Under the pieces are notes generated by a model, which did not search any database, was not told where the DNA came from, and saw only the letters and a list, made by a program, of their open reading frames with translations. Below are positions 43,982 through 56,015 of a stretch of 64,000 nt of DNA, piece by piece. The DNA lies in the NCBI GenBank assembly GCA_016712565.1, contig JADJQU010000004.1, forward strand, positions 310,001 to 374,000, written 5' to 3'. Within the stretch, counting starts at the first letter, position 1; each line of letters opens with the position of its first letter. Source of the stretch: Planctomycetota bacterium (GTDB lineage: Bacteria; Planctomycetota; UBA1135; GCA-002686595). The position numbers and the translations under genes are program-made.

Positions 43982-45085
43982 TCAGCGGCCCTTCCCCAGG
44001 AAGGCGCGGATCGAGGCGGCGATGTCGCTGCGGTCGTTGACCGCCACGGTCACCAGCCGGTCGAGGTCCGCGAGATGCTGGTCGAGGTCCTTCTTGAACT
44101 GCCCCGATCCGTAGGCGCTCTTCACCTGGCCGTAGCAGAACTGGTTGACGCGCGGCAGGAGCTCGTCGCGCAGCAGGGCCATGCAGCGTTCGGTGTCGCG
44201 CGCGCTCCAGTTGTCGCCGTCGGAGTAGTGGAACGCGTAGATGTTCCAGTCCTCGGGGCGGTAGCGCGTCTGGATCTGGGCCAGGCATAGCTCGTAGGCC
44301 GAGCTGATCTTCGTGCCCCCCGATTCCCGCAGGTGGAAGAACGACTCGCGGTCCACGATCTTCGCGGCCGCGTCGTGCACGATGTAGAGCACTTCGATCT
44401 GGTCGTACTGGCTGCGCAGCCAGGTGTCGATCCAGAAGGCCTGGATGCGCACGATCTCCTTCTGTTCGCGGCCCATGGAGCCGGAGACGTCCATCATGTG
44501 CAGGATCACCGCCGAGGAATGGGGCACCGGCCGCGGCCGATCGGCCCGAAAGCGGTAGTCCTCCCGCAGCGGCACGATGCGCGGCCGGGCGGGATCCCAT
44601 TGGCCGCTCGCCACGCTGCGCTCCAGGGCGCGGCGGAAGGTGCGCCGCCAGTGGCGCAGGGAGTCGGGTCCCCGGGACCGGATGTGGTCGTAGCGGCCGC
44701 CCTCGCACAGGAGCGAGCGCTGGCCCCGGGGCTGGATGAAGGGCAGCTCCAGTTCGCGCCCCAGCATGGCGGCCAGCTCCTCCAGCTCCACCTCGACCTC
44801 CAGGGCGTGCTCGGCTCCGGCCTCCCCGGGCGCGCCTGCGGCCGACTCGCCCCCCTCGGGGTCGAGCGCGTCGCCGCGCTCCCCGGCGCCCTGCCCCACA
44901 CCGGACTTGCGGTTGTCCCCGAAGCGCAGCCGGGGCAGCTCGATCTGGGGAATCGGCACGCTGACGGCGCGTTCCCCGCGGCGCGTGAACAGTTCGCTGG
45001 TGGAGAGGTAGCGCTTGAGGTCGCCGCGGATCTTGCCGCGGACGATCTCTCGGAAGCGCGCCCGGTCGGCCTCGATGCGCAGCAT
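43982..45085 (-). CDS. YeaH/YhbH family protein (DUF444, VWA-like)
   Basis: A 367-residue DUF444 protein of the YeaH/YhbH type, partner of the PrkA kinase in stress responses. RFREIVRGKIRGDLKRYLS opens the family domain. The C-terminal half contains a von Willebrand A-like fold with a MIDAS-type motif, MMDVSGSMG, then FYIDTWLR-like FWIDTWLRSQYDQIEV and ESGGTKISSAYE. The middle (about 60-105) is an acidic low-complexity linker. It sits 31 bases after prkA and 1 base before spoVR. It may act as an adaptor or substrate of the kinase, as suggested for homologues; this is not shown by sequence. Confidence 0.92.
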   Translation of the reverse strand: MLRIEADRARFREIVRGKIRGDLKRYLSTSELFTRRGERAVSVPIPQIELPRLRFGDNRKSGVGQGAGERGDALDPEGGESAAGAPGEAGAEHALEVEVELEELAAMLGRELELPFIQPRGQRSLLCEGGRYDHIRSRGPDSLRHWRRTFRRALERSVASGQWDPARPRIVPLREDYRFRADRPRPVPHSSAVILHMMDVSGSMGREQKEIVRIQAFWIDTWLRSQYDQIEVLYIVHDAAAKIVDRESFFHLRESGGTKISSAYELCLAQIQTRYRPEDWNIYAFHYSDGDNWSARDTERCMALLRDELLPRVNQFCYGQVKSAYGSGQFKKDLDQHLADLDRLVTVAVNDRSDIAASIRAFLGKGR

Positions 45086-45116
45086 GGGATCAAGGGGGCC
45101 TGGTGCCCGCGCGGCC

Positions 45117-47159
<2,043 letters not shown>

Positions 47160-47319
47160 GGTCCCCTTCGGGGCGCGCACGGGCGGCGCCCCGCCCTCCT
47201 CTCGGACCGGCCGCGGAGGAACTGGATCCGGGGTCAGGCTCCCCCCCACCGCGGGTTGTCCAGGGGGCCCAAATGTGGAACGCCCCCCCGTGGCCCGCGG
47301 AGCTAGACTGCCCCCCACG

Positions 47320-48366
47320 ATGAAGCACCTCCCCAGGACGCGCTCACTCACTACCCCCCGCCTCCCCGGCGAGGGCCGCCTGCGACGGGGGGCCGTGCCC
47401 CGGCCCGCGGTCGCGGCTCTCCTGGCCGCCCTGTGCCTGGCGACGGCCTGCAGCCACGAATCCGCCGGCAACCCGGGCGTCCCCGCTGCCGGCCCCCTCC
47501 AGGGCCAGGAGGCCCGGCCCTTCGACTCCGCTCGCGCCTGGAAGGACCTGACGAGCCTGGTGGGCATCGGCGCCCGCGCCTCGGGCACGCCGGGCGCGGA
47601 GAGCACGCGGCAGTACCTGGAGCGCGAACTCAAGGCCGTCGGGCTCGAGCCCCAGCGCGAGAGCTTCCGGGAGGAAACGCCCGTCGGGCCCCTGGACTTC
47701 ACCAACGTCTACGTGGACCTGCCGCCCGCGCCCGGCAAGGCCGCTTCCTCCGCCCCCTGGATCCTGCTCTGCACCCACTACGACACGAAGCGCCTCCCCC
47801 AGTTCGTGGGCGCCAACGACGCGGGCTCGGGCACGGCGGTGCTCTTGGAACTGGCGCGCGCCCTGGCCCCGGGGAAGACGCGTCCGGTCGGCTACCGGCT
47901 CGTGTTCCTCGACGGCGAGGAGGCGGTCAACCCCGAATGGCGCGATCCGGACAACCGCTACGGCTCGCGACATCACGCCGCCAAGCTGCGCGAGGCGAAG
48001 CGGGCCTCGAGCTTCAAGGCCTGCGTCCTGCTCGACATGGTCGGCGACAAGGACCTGCTGCTGCAGCAAGAGGGCTACTCGGACGCCGGCCTGTTCGCCC
48101 TTTTCGCGGGGGCGGCCCGCGAGCTGGGCCTGTCCAAGCACATGGCCACGCGGCGCTCGGGCGAAATCCTCGACGATCACCTGAGCTTCATGGCCGTGGG
48201 CATCCGCGCGGTGAACCTGATCGACTTCGACTACGGCCCCAACAACGCCTACTGGCACACGCCCGAGGACAAGCTGGAAAACTGCTCGGAGGCGAGCCTC
48301 GGCGTGGTGGGCCGCGTGGTGCTCCGCGGGCTCCCGTCCCTGGAGCGTCAACTGACCGGGCGCTAG
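47320..48366 (+). CDS. M28-family glutaminyl-peptide cyclotransferase-like protein
   Basis: Exported zinc-dependent protein of 348 residues in the glutaminyl cyclase branch of family M28. A signal sequence (VAALLAALCLATACSH) may be of the lipoprotein type. Metal ligands: H in CTHYDTKR, D in GANDAGSGTAVLLELA, E in FLDGEEAV, D in LLDMVGDKDL and H in NAYWHTPEDKLEN. The YGSRHHAAKL segment matches the YGSRHLA motif of plant and bacterial glutaminyl cyclases, hence that call over aminopeptidase. The product would convert N-terminal glutamine to pyroglutamate or clip residues outside the cytoplasm. ATG at 47320. Confidence 0.82.
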   Translation: MKHLPRTRSLTTPRLPGEGRLRRGAVPRPAVAALLAALCLATACSHESAGNPGVPAAGPLQGQEARPFDSARAWKDLTSLVGIGARASGTPGAESTRQYLERELKAVGLEPQRESFREETPVGPLDFTNVYVDLPPAPGKAASSAPWILLCTHYDTKRLPQFVGANDAGSGTAVLLELARALAPGKTRPVGYRLVFLDGEEAVNPEWRDPDNRYGSRHHAAKLREAKRASSFKACVLLDMVGDKDLLLQQEGYSDAGLFALFAGAARELGLSKHMATRRSGEILDDHLSFMAVGIRAVNLIDFDYGPNNAYWHTPEDKLENCSEASLGVVGRVVLRGLPSLERQLTGR

Positions 48367-48463
48367 GGAGCTGCCGGCAGGCCCGCGGACACGCGGGACG
48401 CTCCGGCGTGCTCCGGACCCGGCGGCAGCGGCCGGGGACGCTTGTCGACAGGGCGCGTCGCGT

Positions 48464-49804
48464 TCAGCGCAGGACCAGGGCCGTGGTCGCGCTGCCCGCT
48501 CGGGGCGAGGAGGCGAGCAGTTCCACGCTGGTCTCCGCGGGCGCCGAAATCAGCACGCGCACGCGCAGTTCGGCGCCTCCGTCCAGTTCCGTGAGCGCGA
48601 TCTCTCCCTGCTCGACGCCCAGGGGCTGGTAGATCTCCTCGCGGCCCGTGCGCACGCCGGCGCCCGCCAGCTTGCCGCCGCGCACCAGGAGGCGCGGCAG
48701 TCCCACGGCGCCGCGCTCCGAGCCGAGGACGGACTGGGTGCGCAGGGTGCCCACGTTGGCCACCGTGATTTCCAGTTGCCACAGGTCGTTCTTCAGCCGC
48801 TGCACCGACGTGCCCGCGATGGAGAGCCTCGGCAACGCCTCGGTGAGCGCCAACAGTGCGGCGGCCACCCGGCGTGAATGGGGCGCGATCTCCTCGGTGC
48901 GCGGCAGCGCGAGCCCGGTCTGGGAATCGCTCTCGCCGCAGTGCACGCGCAGCGGCAGCACGCCCAGCTGCCCGAAGGCGAAGTCGTCCAGGTTGCCGCG
49001 CGGATGGGCCACGCGGCCGGAGAATTGGATGGCGAGGCCCGTCTGCTGCAAGGGACCGTCGATCACCCGGCGCAGGCCGGCGGGCTCGCGAAATCCCGGC
49101 TGTTCGAAGGGCCGCAGGGCCAGGAACCCCTCCTGGGGCGCGAAGGCCAGCAACACGCCCACGTTCTCGTGCTCGGCGAGGAACGAGAACACGAGGCGCG
49201 ACTCGGGCTCGGACAGGGGATAGGGCCCGGGGTTGCCCGAAAGGGCATCCCCCGCATCGCGGAAGGGGCTCCAGCCCACGGGGTAGTTGCGCTCCAGGTC
49301 GACGCGCGCGGGCCAGTCCTGGCTGCTGGCCGTGCCGGACTCCAGGGCGCCGAGCACGATGCCGCGCAGGTCGGGATTGGCGCAGGGCACGAAGTAGATC
49401 GTGGTCTCTCGCAGGGCGCGGGTGACGCGGTCCTCCCGGGCGTGGTTCTGCAGCAGTTCCACCAGGGCGGCCAGGGCCAATTCGGTGCCTTGCACGTCGG
49501 ACAGGCTCTGGGAGGCCGCCACGAAGATCGCCGGGCGCGTTTCCGGATCGGAGGAGGAGTTCTCCGCCAGCCGCACCATCCACAGTTCCTCGTTGCCGCG
49601 GCTCTTGCCCAGGGACCCCATCTGCAGGAACTCGGGGTAGGCGGCGGCCAGGGAGGACAACGCGTTGCGCAGCTCGCGCGTCTTGTAGTAGTGCTGGAAA
49701 TCCAGCTCCACTCGCCGGTCCGGCGCCGAGGTGAGTCGGCGCTTGTCGCTGGGCGCGTCCTGGGGCGCGAGCGCCACGAGCAGGGCGCAGAGGGCCAGCA
49801 TCAT
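48464..49804 (-). CDS. M14 carboxypeptidase-like protein, zinc site lost
   Basis: A 446-residue exported protein: signal MMLALCALLVALAPQ, then a zinc-carboxypeptidase-like fold. FQHYYKTRELRNALSSLAA, MGSLGKSRGNEELWMVRL and FVPCANPDLRG follow the M14 pattern. Where active members have HGNE, this protein reads SLSD, directly before the family VQGTELAL helix; the NRNYP motif is ERNYP, and the later zinc histidine region (LLAFAPQEGF) has no His. It is therefore probably a non-catalytic relative. A C-terminal beta-rich segment (about 330-446) could be a sandwich domain. Its ATG overlaps the stop of the similar upstream gene (ATGA). Confidence 0.75.
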   Translation of the reverse strand: MMLALCALLVALAPQDAPSDKRRLTSAPDRRVELDFQHYYKTRELRNALSSLAAAYPEFLQMGSLGKSRGNEELWMVRLAENSSSDPETRPAIFVAASQSLSDVQGTELALAALVELLQNHAREDRVTRALRETTIYFVPCANPDLRGIVLGALESGTASSQDWPARVDLERNYPVGWSPFRDAGDALSGNPGPYPLSEPESRLVFSFLAEHENVGVLLAFAPQEGFLALRPFEQPGFREPAGLRRVIDGPLQQTGLAIQFSGRVAHPRGNLDDFAFGQLGVLPLRVHCGESDSQTGLALPRTEEIAPHSRRVAAALLALTEALPRLSIAGTSVQRLKNDLWQLEITVANVGTLRTQSVLGSERGAVGLPRLLVRGGKLAGAGVRTGREEIYQPLGVEQGEIALTELDGGAELRVRVLISAPAETSVELLASSPRAGSATTALVLR

Positions 49805-52084
49805 GGCGTCACCTCCTTCGAGACCGACAGGGCCCAGTCGCCGCCCGCACGCAGGGCGAAGCTCGATCCCGCGGGCGCCACGACGATCCACTCGCATTCC
49901 CGGGAGCTGCCGCCGCCGGCGAGCCGCGAGAGGCGGCAGCGCTCGGAACCCGCGATCAACTTGGCCCCGGTCGGGAGCTCGAGCATCAGCCAGGCGCCCA
50001 CGGAATCCACGCGCGCATCCGAAACCGAGAGGCCCGTGGGCAGCTGCCCCACGTTGGCAACCCGGGCGCGGATCCTGCACACCTCGCCGTCGCGACTCAC
50101 CTCGGAGAGGCGCACCTCCAAGCGCGGCAGGCTGGCGGAAACGCGACGGGTGAATTCCGCCAGGCCCTGCAGGGCCCGGGCCACGTGTTGGGGCGGAGGC
50201 GCGCTGCGGGCGCCGGGCTCCCAGCCGCCCACCAGGACCTGTCGGCCCAGCCCCACGTCCACCGGGTGCCAGTCGATGAAGCCGATGCCGCCCGAGGTGT
50301 CGTCGAGCCAACGGATCCAGGCCTGATCCTCGGCGGCCACGCCCTCGAGGGGCTTCTTCTTCTCGTCGCCCCGCGTGCTGTCGAAGCGCGCATTCTCGGG
50401 CGCGCTCTCGGCCGGCGCGTCCAGGGCCGGCCCCCAGGGCGCCACCTCCACCGCCAGGGCCCCCGCGACGGAATAGAACCAGTCCAGGGCAGCGCCCCGT
50501 CGTTCACGGCCGCGGCTCTCGTACAGCGTGGAAAGGGCGCCCGTGCGCCGGCCCGTGGCGGTCTGGAACGAGGTCAGGAGCTTCTCGTAGACGCCGCGAT
50601 CGGCCTCCGGCATCCAGCCCGCGGCTGCGGTGGCCTTGGATCCCCCGGGAATCGCCAGCCGGCCGTGGCTGCCCTGGAACAGGATCACCACCGCCGCGTG
50701 GCGCACCAGGGCGAAGTCGGCGTAGTTGCGCGCCAGGGGATCGGACAGGGGCGAGAGGCCCGCGAGGTTGTCCTTCCACGGGCCCTCGCGGCCTACGGGG
50801 AAGTTCAAGTCGAGCACCACGCCGCCGGGACCGTCTTCGTTGAATCGTCCGTCGCCGTCGTCGTCCTTGCCCTCCAGGCAAAGCGAGTAGCGCGGTGCGT
50901 CGCCCGCCTTGGCCCGCGACAGCAGGCGCTGGCCCGGGGCGCGGACCCACAGACCCTCGGGATCCTCCACGAGCATCTGCACGATCATGCCGTCGCCATC
51001 GAGGTCGTCGGGACCGTCCTCGTCCACGCGCCGGTCGCGGTCTTCGTCCACGGGCAGCAGGTTGCGGCCGTCGGCCGAGCGGCCCTGGAGCGAAAGCTCC
51101 TGGGCCTTGGGGGAAGCCCAGGGAACGGCCGCGAAGGCCACGCCGTTCGAGAGTCCCGCGGGCTCGCGCAGGAGCTCACCGGCCACGTGCAGCACGGCCA
51201 GACCACCGGCCGGGCTCTCGCCGTCCAGGGAGCCGAGCATCAACACCACCGGTCGTTCTTCCAGGGGCAAGGGCCCCTCGGCTCCGAAGAGCATCGCGGG
51301 CACCCTGCGGCCTCCGGGGAGCGTGCCCAGGTCGAGCCTTCTGGCGAACGGCGTGCGCTCGCTGATCAGGCGCTCGACTCCGGCCGCGACGGCGTTCAGG
51401 TCCCGCGGCATGTCGAGGGCGCCGGCCGCCGAAGCGGCGACGTTCCCGGGGGGCGGCGCGGCCGCGGCGGCAGCCCCGGCGGGGTTCGCGGCCGGCGCTG
51501 CGGCGGGAGTGGACTCGGGGGATGGAAGGTCGGGCGTGCCGCTGGCGGCCCCCGGAGTACCGGGACCTTGGGGTACGGGGCCCTGGGCACCGGGGGCTCC
51601 CTCGTCCGGTTTCTGGGTGGAGGGCTCCACGGGCTTGCCCGAGTCCGGGGGCGCCACGGTGCCGCCTGACTGAGGGACGGCCCCGGGCGCCGGACCGGGC
51701 GGCGGCCGCCGGGACGCCGGGCTGCGCCGGTTGCTGCACGGGTGAGGCGGGAGGAGCCGGCGCCGGCCCGTCGGCGGGCGGCGTCGGGGGCGCGGGATCC
51801 TGGCCGGCGGCCCCTTGCTCGACCGGAGTCGGAGCCTCGGGCGGCACTCCGCCGGTCGCGGGCTCCTGGAACTCCGAGGCACGAAGCGGGGCCGGGCCAA
51901 GGGCCGGGGCGCGGGCGGCCGTCGCGAGCACCGCCAGGCCGGCAAGGCAGAGCCCGCGGGCGACCCGGGCGGCTGTGGTCCACGAACCCCCATGGGCCGC
52001 CGGGCGGATTCCCCACGCGGTCGGGGCACGGCGGGCCCGCGGGAGGGTCGGCGACGCTTCCGTTCGTGCGATTCGAGGTTGCAT
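49801..52084 (-). CDS. M14 carboxypeptidase-like protein with degenerate zinc site, frame-broken
   Basis: About 760 residues after frame repair. It starts at ATG 52084 with a signal peptide (VARGLCLAGLAVLATAARA) and a long Pro/Ala/Gly linker. The frame changes near 51697, inside the low-complexity linker (one surplus base in a GC-rich run). The rest reads on to 49801. The M14-like part shows RPVVLMLGSLDGESPAGG, where active enzymes have HGNE (here DGES); acidic calcium-type repeats DEDRDRRVDEDGPDDLDGDG; VLDLNFPVGREGPW, which lacks the usual Arg; a His in FQGSHGRLAIPG; and the Glu-bearing GALAVEVAPWG. The catalytic zinc site thus looks lost. It pairs with the next gene, which has similar losses. 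Confidence 0.72.
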
Positions 52085-52119
52085 GGTCGGGGTGGGCGCG
52101 TTCAGCGCCGCCCACCAGC

Positions 52120-55100
52120 CTACTGCTCGGGCGCCGCGGCCAGAAGCTCGCCCCTGGTATCCCCTGTGGCGGCCTCCTGGGAGGCGGTCTGGGGGCTCTT
52201 GGGCGTCAGCTCGACGGTCCTGAGGTTCGGCACCTCATCGGCGCCGCCCTCCGCCGGACTCGATTCGGGGCCCCGATTCCCGCCGGGCCTCCCTGGGCCC
52301 CGCGCCCCCTGGGCCGTCGCCGGGTCCTGGGCTTCGGTGGCGGCCAGGGAGCGGGCCCCCACTTCCTCGCGACTGCGGGCGGCCGCCGAGGCGTTGCCCG
52401 TGGCTTCGGGATCGATCCGTTCGATGTTGCCGAACTCCACCGCCACGTAGCGCGAGACGCCCTTGACCTCCATGGTGATCCCGTAGAGTCCCTCGCAGGC
52501 CGCCATCGAGCCCTTGTTGTGGGTCACGATGATGAACTGGGTGCCGCGGCGGAAGCCGTCGAGCATGGCCAGGAAACGACCGATGTTCGCGTCGTCGAGG
52601 GCGGCGTCCACTTCGTCCAGGACGCAGAAGGGGCTGGGGCGCGCCTTGAAGACGGCGAACAGGAGCGCCAAAGCCGTCATCGTGCGTTGGCCGCCCGAAA
52701 GCAGGCCGATGGGGAGCATTTCGCGCCCGGGGGGTCGGGCGGAGATTTCAATGCCGCCCTCCAGGGGATCGACGCCCTGCTGCAACTCCAGGTCGGCCCG
52801 GCCGCCGCCGAAGAGCTGGCGGAAGAGCTCCTGGAAGTGGGTGCGCACTTCCTCGAACGTCGAGAGGAACAGCCGCGAGCTCTCGTCGTGGATCGTGGCG
52901 ATGGTCTCCGCCAGGGACTGACGGGAGTGGGCCAGGTCCTTGCGCTGGCCGTCCAGGAACGTGAAGCGTCCTTCGGCCTCGGTCAGCTCGGCCACGGCTT
53001 CGGTGTTGACCGGCCCGATGCGGTCGAGGTCTTGCTTGAGCGCGGCGACGCGACTCTCCAGTGCGGCCAGTTCCGCGCTCAAGAGCAGCGGCTCCGGACC
53101 CTGGGCCTCTTCCCAGGTGGCGAACAGGGCCTGCTCGTCGTGGCCCAAGTCCTCGAGGGCGCGGGCCAGGGCCTCCTCGCGATCAATGGAAAGGCGCTGC
53201 TCCTCCATGCGCGCGGTGGCGAGGCCGTCCTGGACGAGTTCCAGTTCCCGCGTGGCCGCGTCGAGGCGTCGCCGGAACGTGTCGACGGCCTCACGCGCGG
53301 AGCGTTCCCCAGTCCGCAGTTCGGCCAGACGCCCCTCCAGCTCGGCCCGCTGGGTGAGCAGCAGGTCGGAGGCGCGCTTCTGCTCGACGATCTCCGCCGC
53401 CGCTTCGTCGGCGCTGGCCGCGTGCTCCCGGGCCAGGCGCACGGAGCGCTCCAGCTCCAGCTGGGCGTCCGTCACGGCCCGCGACAGGTCCGAGCGCCGC
53501 CGTGAAAGGCCTTCGAGTTCGGCGCTTTGCCGCGCGCACTCGACCGACAACTCCTGCTCCTCGCGCGCCAGAAGGTCGCGCTGGGCTTCGCCCTCGTGGC
53601 GCGCGCGCTCCCATTGGGCCAGCTCCTGGTTCAGCTCGGCGAAGCGCGCCTCGCCGACGCGCACGCGCTCGCGCGCCGCCTCCTGGTCCTGGTCCAGCCT
53701 CCCCACCTCGGCCGCGATGCTCTCGCACTCGCGGCGGGCCTGGGTCAGGGCCGACTCCAGGTCCACGAGACGGGCCCGCGCCGTGTGGGCCTCCCGTTCG
53801 GAAACGGCCAGGGCCTGGCGTCGTTCCTCGAAGAGCTTCTCGGTGCCCGCGCGCAGTTCGAGCAGCCGCTCGCGGGCCGCGCGCGCCACCTGCTCCTCCA
53901 ATTCCAGCTCGGCGATCTTGGCGCCCAGTTCCGCGGCCGTGCGATCCAGGAGGTCGGCGCTCGAGCGGCGTCCCACGGCGCCCTGGACGATGTCGCGGTG
54001 GCCGCCGACGAACCCGGCGCCGTCCACGAGGTCGCCCTCGCGCGTGGCGAAGCGCCAACCCGGGTGGGCGCGGGCGAGCGACAGGCAGGCGGTCACGTCC
54101 ACGGCCACGAAGACGTCGCCCACCAGCGCCCTGGCGATGGGGAGGAACAGGCCCTCGGCGCTCACCTCGTCGCACAGTCGCGCCACGATCAGCGCCTGTT
54201 CCTCGGCGCTGAAGACGGGCGCGGGGGCCAGGGGGATCTCGGCCTGCGGACCGGCGAACACCAGGCGCACCTGCCCGCCCTTGCGATCCTTGAGCCAGCG
54301 CGCGGCGCGCTCGGCCGTAGGGTCGCCTTGGGCCACCAGTCCCAGGGCCCGTTCGCCCAGGGCCGCGTCCAGGGCCCGGGCCAGATCCGTGCTGGTGCGC
54401 AGGTGGTCGGCCAGCAGGCCCGACAGCTCCCGGGCCTCGATCGGGCCCTTGCCGCCGCGCACTTCGGCGAGCAGGGCCCGGGCGCCGGCGTCGAGACTCT
54501 CGCGCTCGCGCTCGAAGTCCCGCAACACGGCGATGCGCGAGCCGATGCGCGCGCGCTCCAGCTCCAGGTTCTTCTGCCGCGCGCCGCGCTCGCGGGCCTC
54601 CAGCTCCAGGCGGGCGAACTCCTCGCGCAGGCGCTCGCGCTCCTGCTCGCTGCCGGCCAGGGACACGCGCATGCCCTCCACCTTGGAAGCCGCCTCGCCG
54701 GCCTCGTCGTGCAGGGCCCGCGCCAGGGACTCGTTCTCCGCGAGCCGCGCCAGGGAGCGCTCGCGGCGCGCCAGCAACGGGGTGCGGGAAACCTCCAGAA
54801 GCCGCGCGCTGTTGGCCGCCGCGGTCTTCTCGTGCAGGGCGCGCAGCACCTCGTCGTTGTGGGCCTCCGAGCGTTCGCGGAGGGCCCGATACGCGTTGCG
54901 CGCGGCGCTCAGTCGCTCGCCGCGCAGTCCAAGCTCCCGCTCGGAGTCCTGCACGCGCTGGGCCAACTCGGCCTGGGTGGCCTCCACCTGCCCCAATTCC
55001 ATGCGCCGGGCGGCCAGCTGCTGGCCCAGGGACGTGGAACGGGAAGACTCCTCCTGGGCCGAGGCGCGCCAGGCCCGGATGCGATTGGAGAGCTGGCTCT

Positions 55101-56010
55101 CCCGCTCGGCGAGCGCGCGGCCCTCTCCGGCAAGGCGCGAGACCTCCTCGGCGGTGCGTTCGATCTCGGCCGACAAGAGAGCCTGCTCGCGTCCGCGCAG
55201 GCCGGCCTCGTCCTCCCCCGCCTCGCGGGCCGCGCGCAGTTCCTGGGCGCGGCTCTCCAGTCCGGCGATGCGCGAGGAGAGCTCCGCCAGCAGCACCGCG
55301 CTGGTGCCCAGGCGTTGGCGCAGGTGCCGGGCCCGCTCGCGGCGCCACTCGTCGCGGGCGGTCACGAAGCGCTCGGCCTTGCCGGCCTGGATCTTGAGCG
55401 AGCGCACGCGCGTGGCGAGTTCCCGCAGCACGTCCTCGAGGCGCAGCATGTCGGCCTCCACGCGCTTGAGCCGCGTCTCGGTCTCGCGCTTGCGCATGCG
55501 GAAGCGGCTGATGCCGGCCGCCTCCTCGAAGATCGCCCGGCGATCGAGCGGGTTCTGCGAGAGCACGGCGTCGATGCGGCCCTGCTCGAGGACCGCGTAG
55601 CCGCGGCTGCCCAGACCGGTGTCGAACAGCATGTCGCGCACGTCCTTGAGGCGCACGCGCTCGCCGTTGATCAGGTACTCGCCCTCGCCGGTGCGGAACA
55701 CGCGGCGCGTGATCGAGACCTCCGAACCGTGGCCGACCAGCTCGCCCTGGTCGTTGTCGAGCACCAGGTTCACCTCGGCCACGCCCATTCCGGGCCGGCT
55801 GGTGGAACCCTTGAAGATCACGTCGCTCATCTCGCCGCCGCGCATCGACGTGGGGCGCTGTTCGCCCAACACCCAGCGCACGGCGTCCACGACGTTGGAC
55901 TTGCCGCAGCCGTTGGGACCGACGATGCCGGTGAGCGAGTGCGGGAAGTCGAGGGCGGTGCGATCCGCGAAGGACTTGAAGCCGAACAGCTCGAGGCGCT
56001 TGAGTCGCAT
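52120..56010 (-). CDS. smc: Chromosome segregation protein SMC
   Basis: Condensin ATPase that organises and segregates the chromosome. The 1296-residue protein has the N-terminal head MRLKRLELFGFKSFADRT with Walker A GPNGCGKSN, long Arg/Glu/Leu coiled coils (about 170-520 and 690-1050), and a hinge region around residues 540-670. The C-terminal head has signature LLSGGQRTM (Gln where most SMCs have Glu) and Walker B FCVLDEVDAALDD. About 90 residues beyond the head are Ala/Pro/Gly/Glu-rich and look disordered. The ATG at 56010 starts exactly at the family N-terminus, 5 bases after the NrdD-like stop. No scpA/scpB is in the window. Confidence 0.95.
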   Translation of the reverse strand: MRLKRLELFGFKSFADRTALDFPHSLTGIVGPNGCGKSNVVDAVRWVLGEQRPTSMRGGEMSDVIFKGSTSRPGMGVAEVNLVLDNDQGELVGHGSEVSITRRVFRTGEGEYLINGERVRLKDVRDMLFDTGLGSRGYAVLEQGRIDAVLSQNPLDRRAIFEEAAGISRFRMRKRETETRLKRVEADMLRLEDVLRELATRVRSLKIQAGKAERFVTARDEWRRERARHLRQRLGTSAVLLAELSSRIAGLESRAQELRAAREAGEDEAGLRGREQALLSAEIERTAEEVSRLAGEGRALAERESQLSNRIRAWRASAQEESSRSTSLGQQLAARRMELGQVEATQAELAQRVQDSERELGLRGERLSAARNAYRALRERSEAHNDEVLRALHEKTAAANSARLLEVSRTPLLARRERSLARLAENESLARALHDEAGEAASKVEGMRVSLAGSEQERERLREEFARLELEARERGARQKNLELERARIGSRIAVLRDFERERESLDAGARALLAEVRGGKGPIEARELSGLLADHLRTSTDLARALDAALGERALGLVAQGDPTAERAARWLKDRKGGQVRLVFAGPQAEIPLAPAPVFSAEEQALIVARLCDEVSAEGLFLPIARALVGDVFVAVDVTACLSLARAHPGWRFATREGDLVDGAGFVGGHRDIVQGAVGRRSSADLLDRTAAELGAKIAELELEEQVARAARERLLELRAGTEKLFEERRQALAVSEREAHTARARLVDLESALTQARRECESIAAEVGRLDQDQEAARERVRVGEARFAELNQELAQWERARHEGEAQRDLLAREEQELSVECARQSAELEGLSRRRSDLSRAVTDAQLELERSVRLAREHAASADEAAAEIVEQKRASDLLLTQRAELEGRLAELRTGERSAREAVDTFRRRLDAATRELELVQDGLATARMEEQRLSIDREEALARALEDLGHDEQALFATWEEAQGPEPLLLSAELAALESRVAALKQDLDRIGPVNTEAVAELTEAEGRFTFLDGQRKDLAHSRQSLAETIATIHDESSRLFLSTFEEVRTHFQELFRQLFGGGRADLELQQGVDPLEGGIEISARPPGREMLPIGLLSGGQRTMTALALLFAVFKARPSPFCVLDEVDAALDDANIGRFLAMLDGFRRGTQFIIVTHNKGSMAACEGLYGITMEVKGVSRYVAVEFGNIERIDPEATGNASAAARSREEVGARSLAATEAQDPATAQGARGPGRPGGNRGPESSPAEGGADEVPNLRTVELTPKSPQTASQEAATGDTRGELLAAAPEQ

Positions 56011-56015
56011 GCTTT

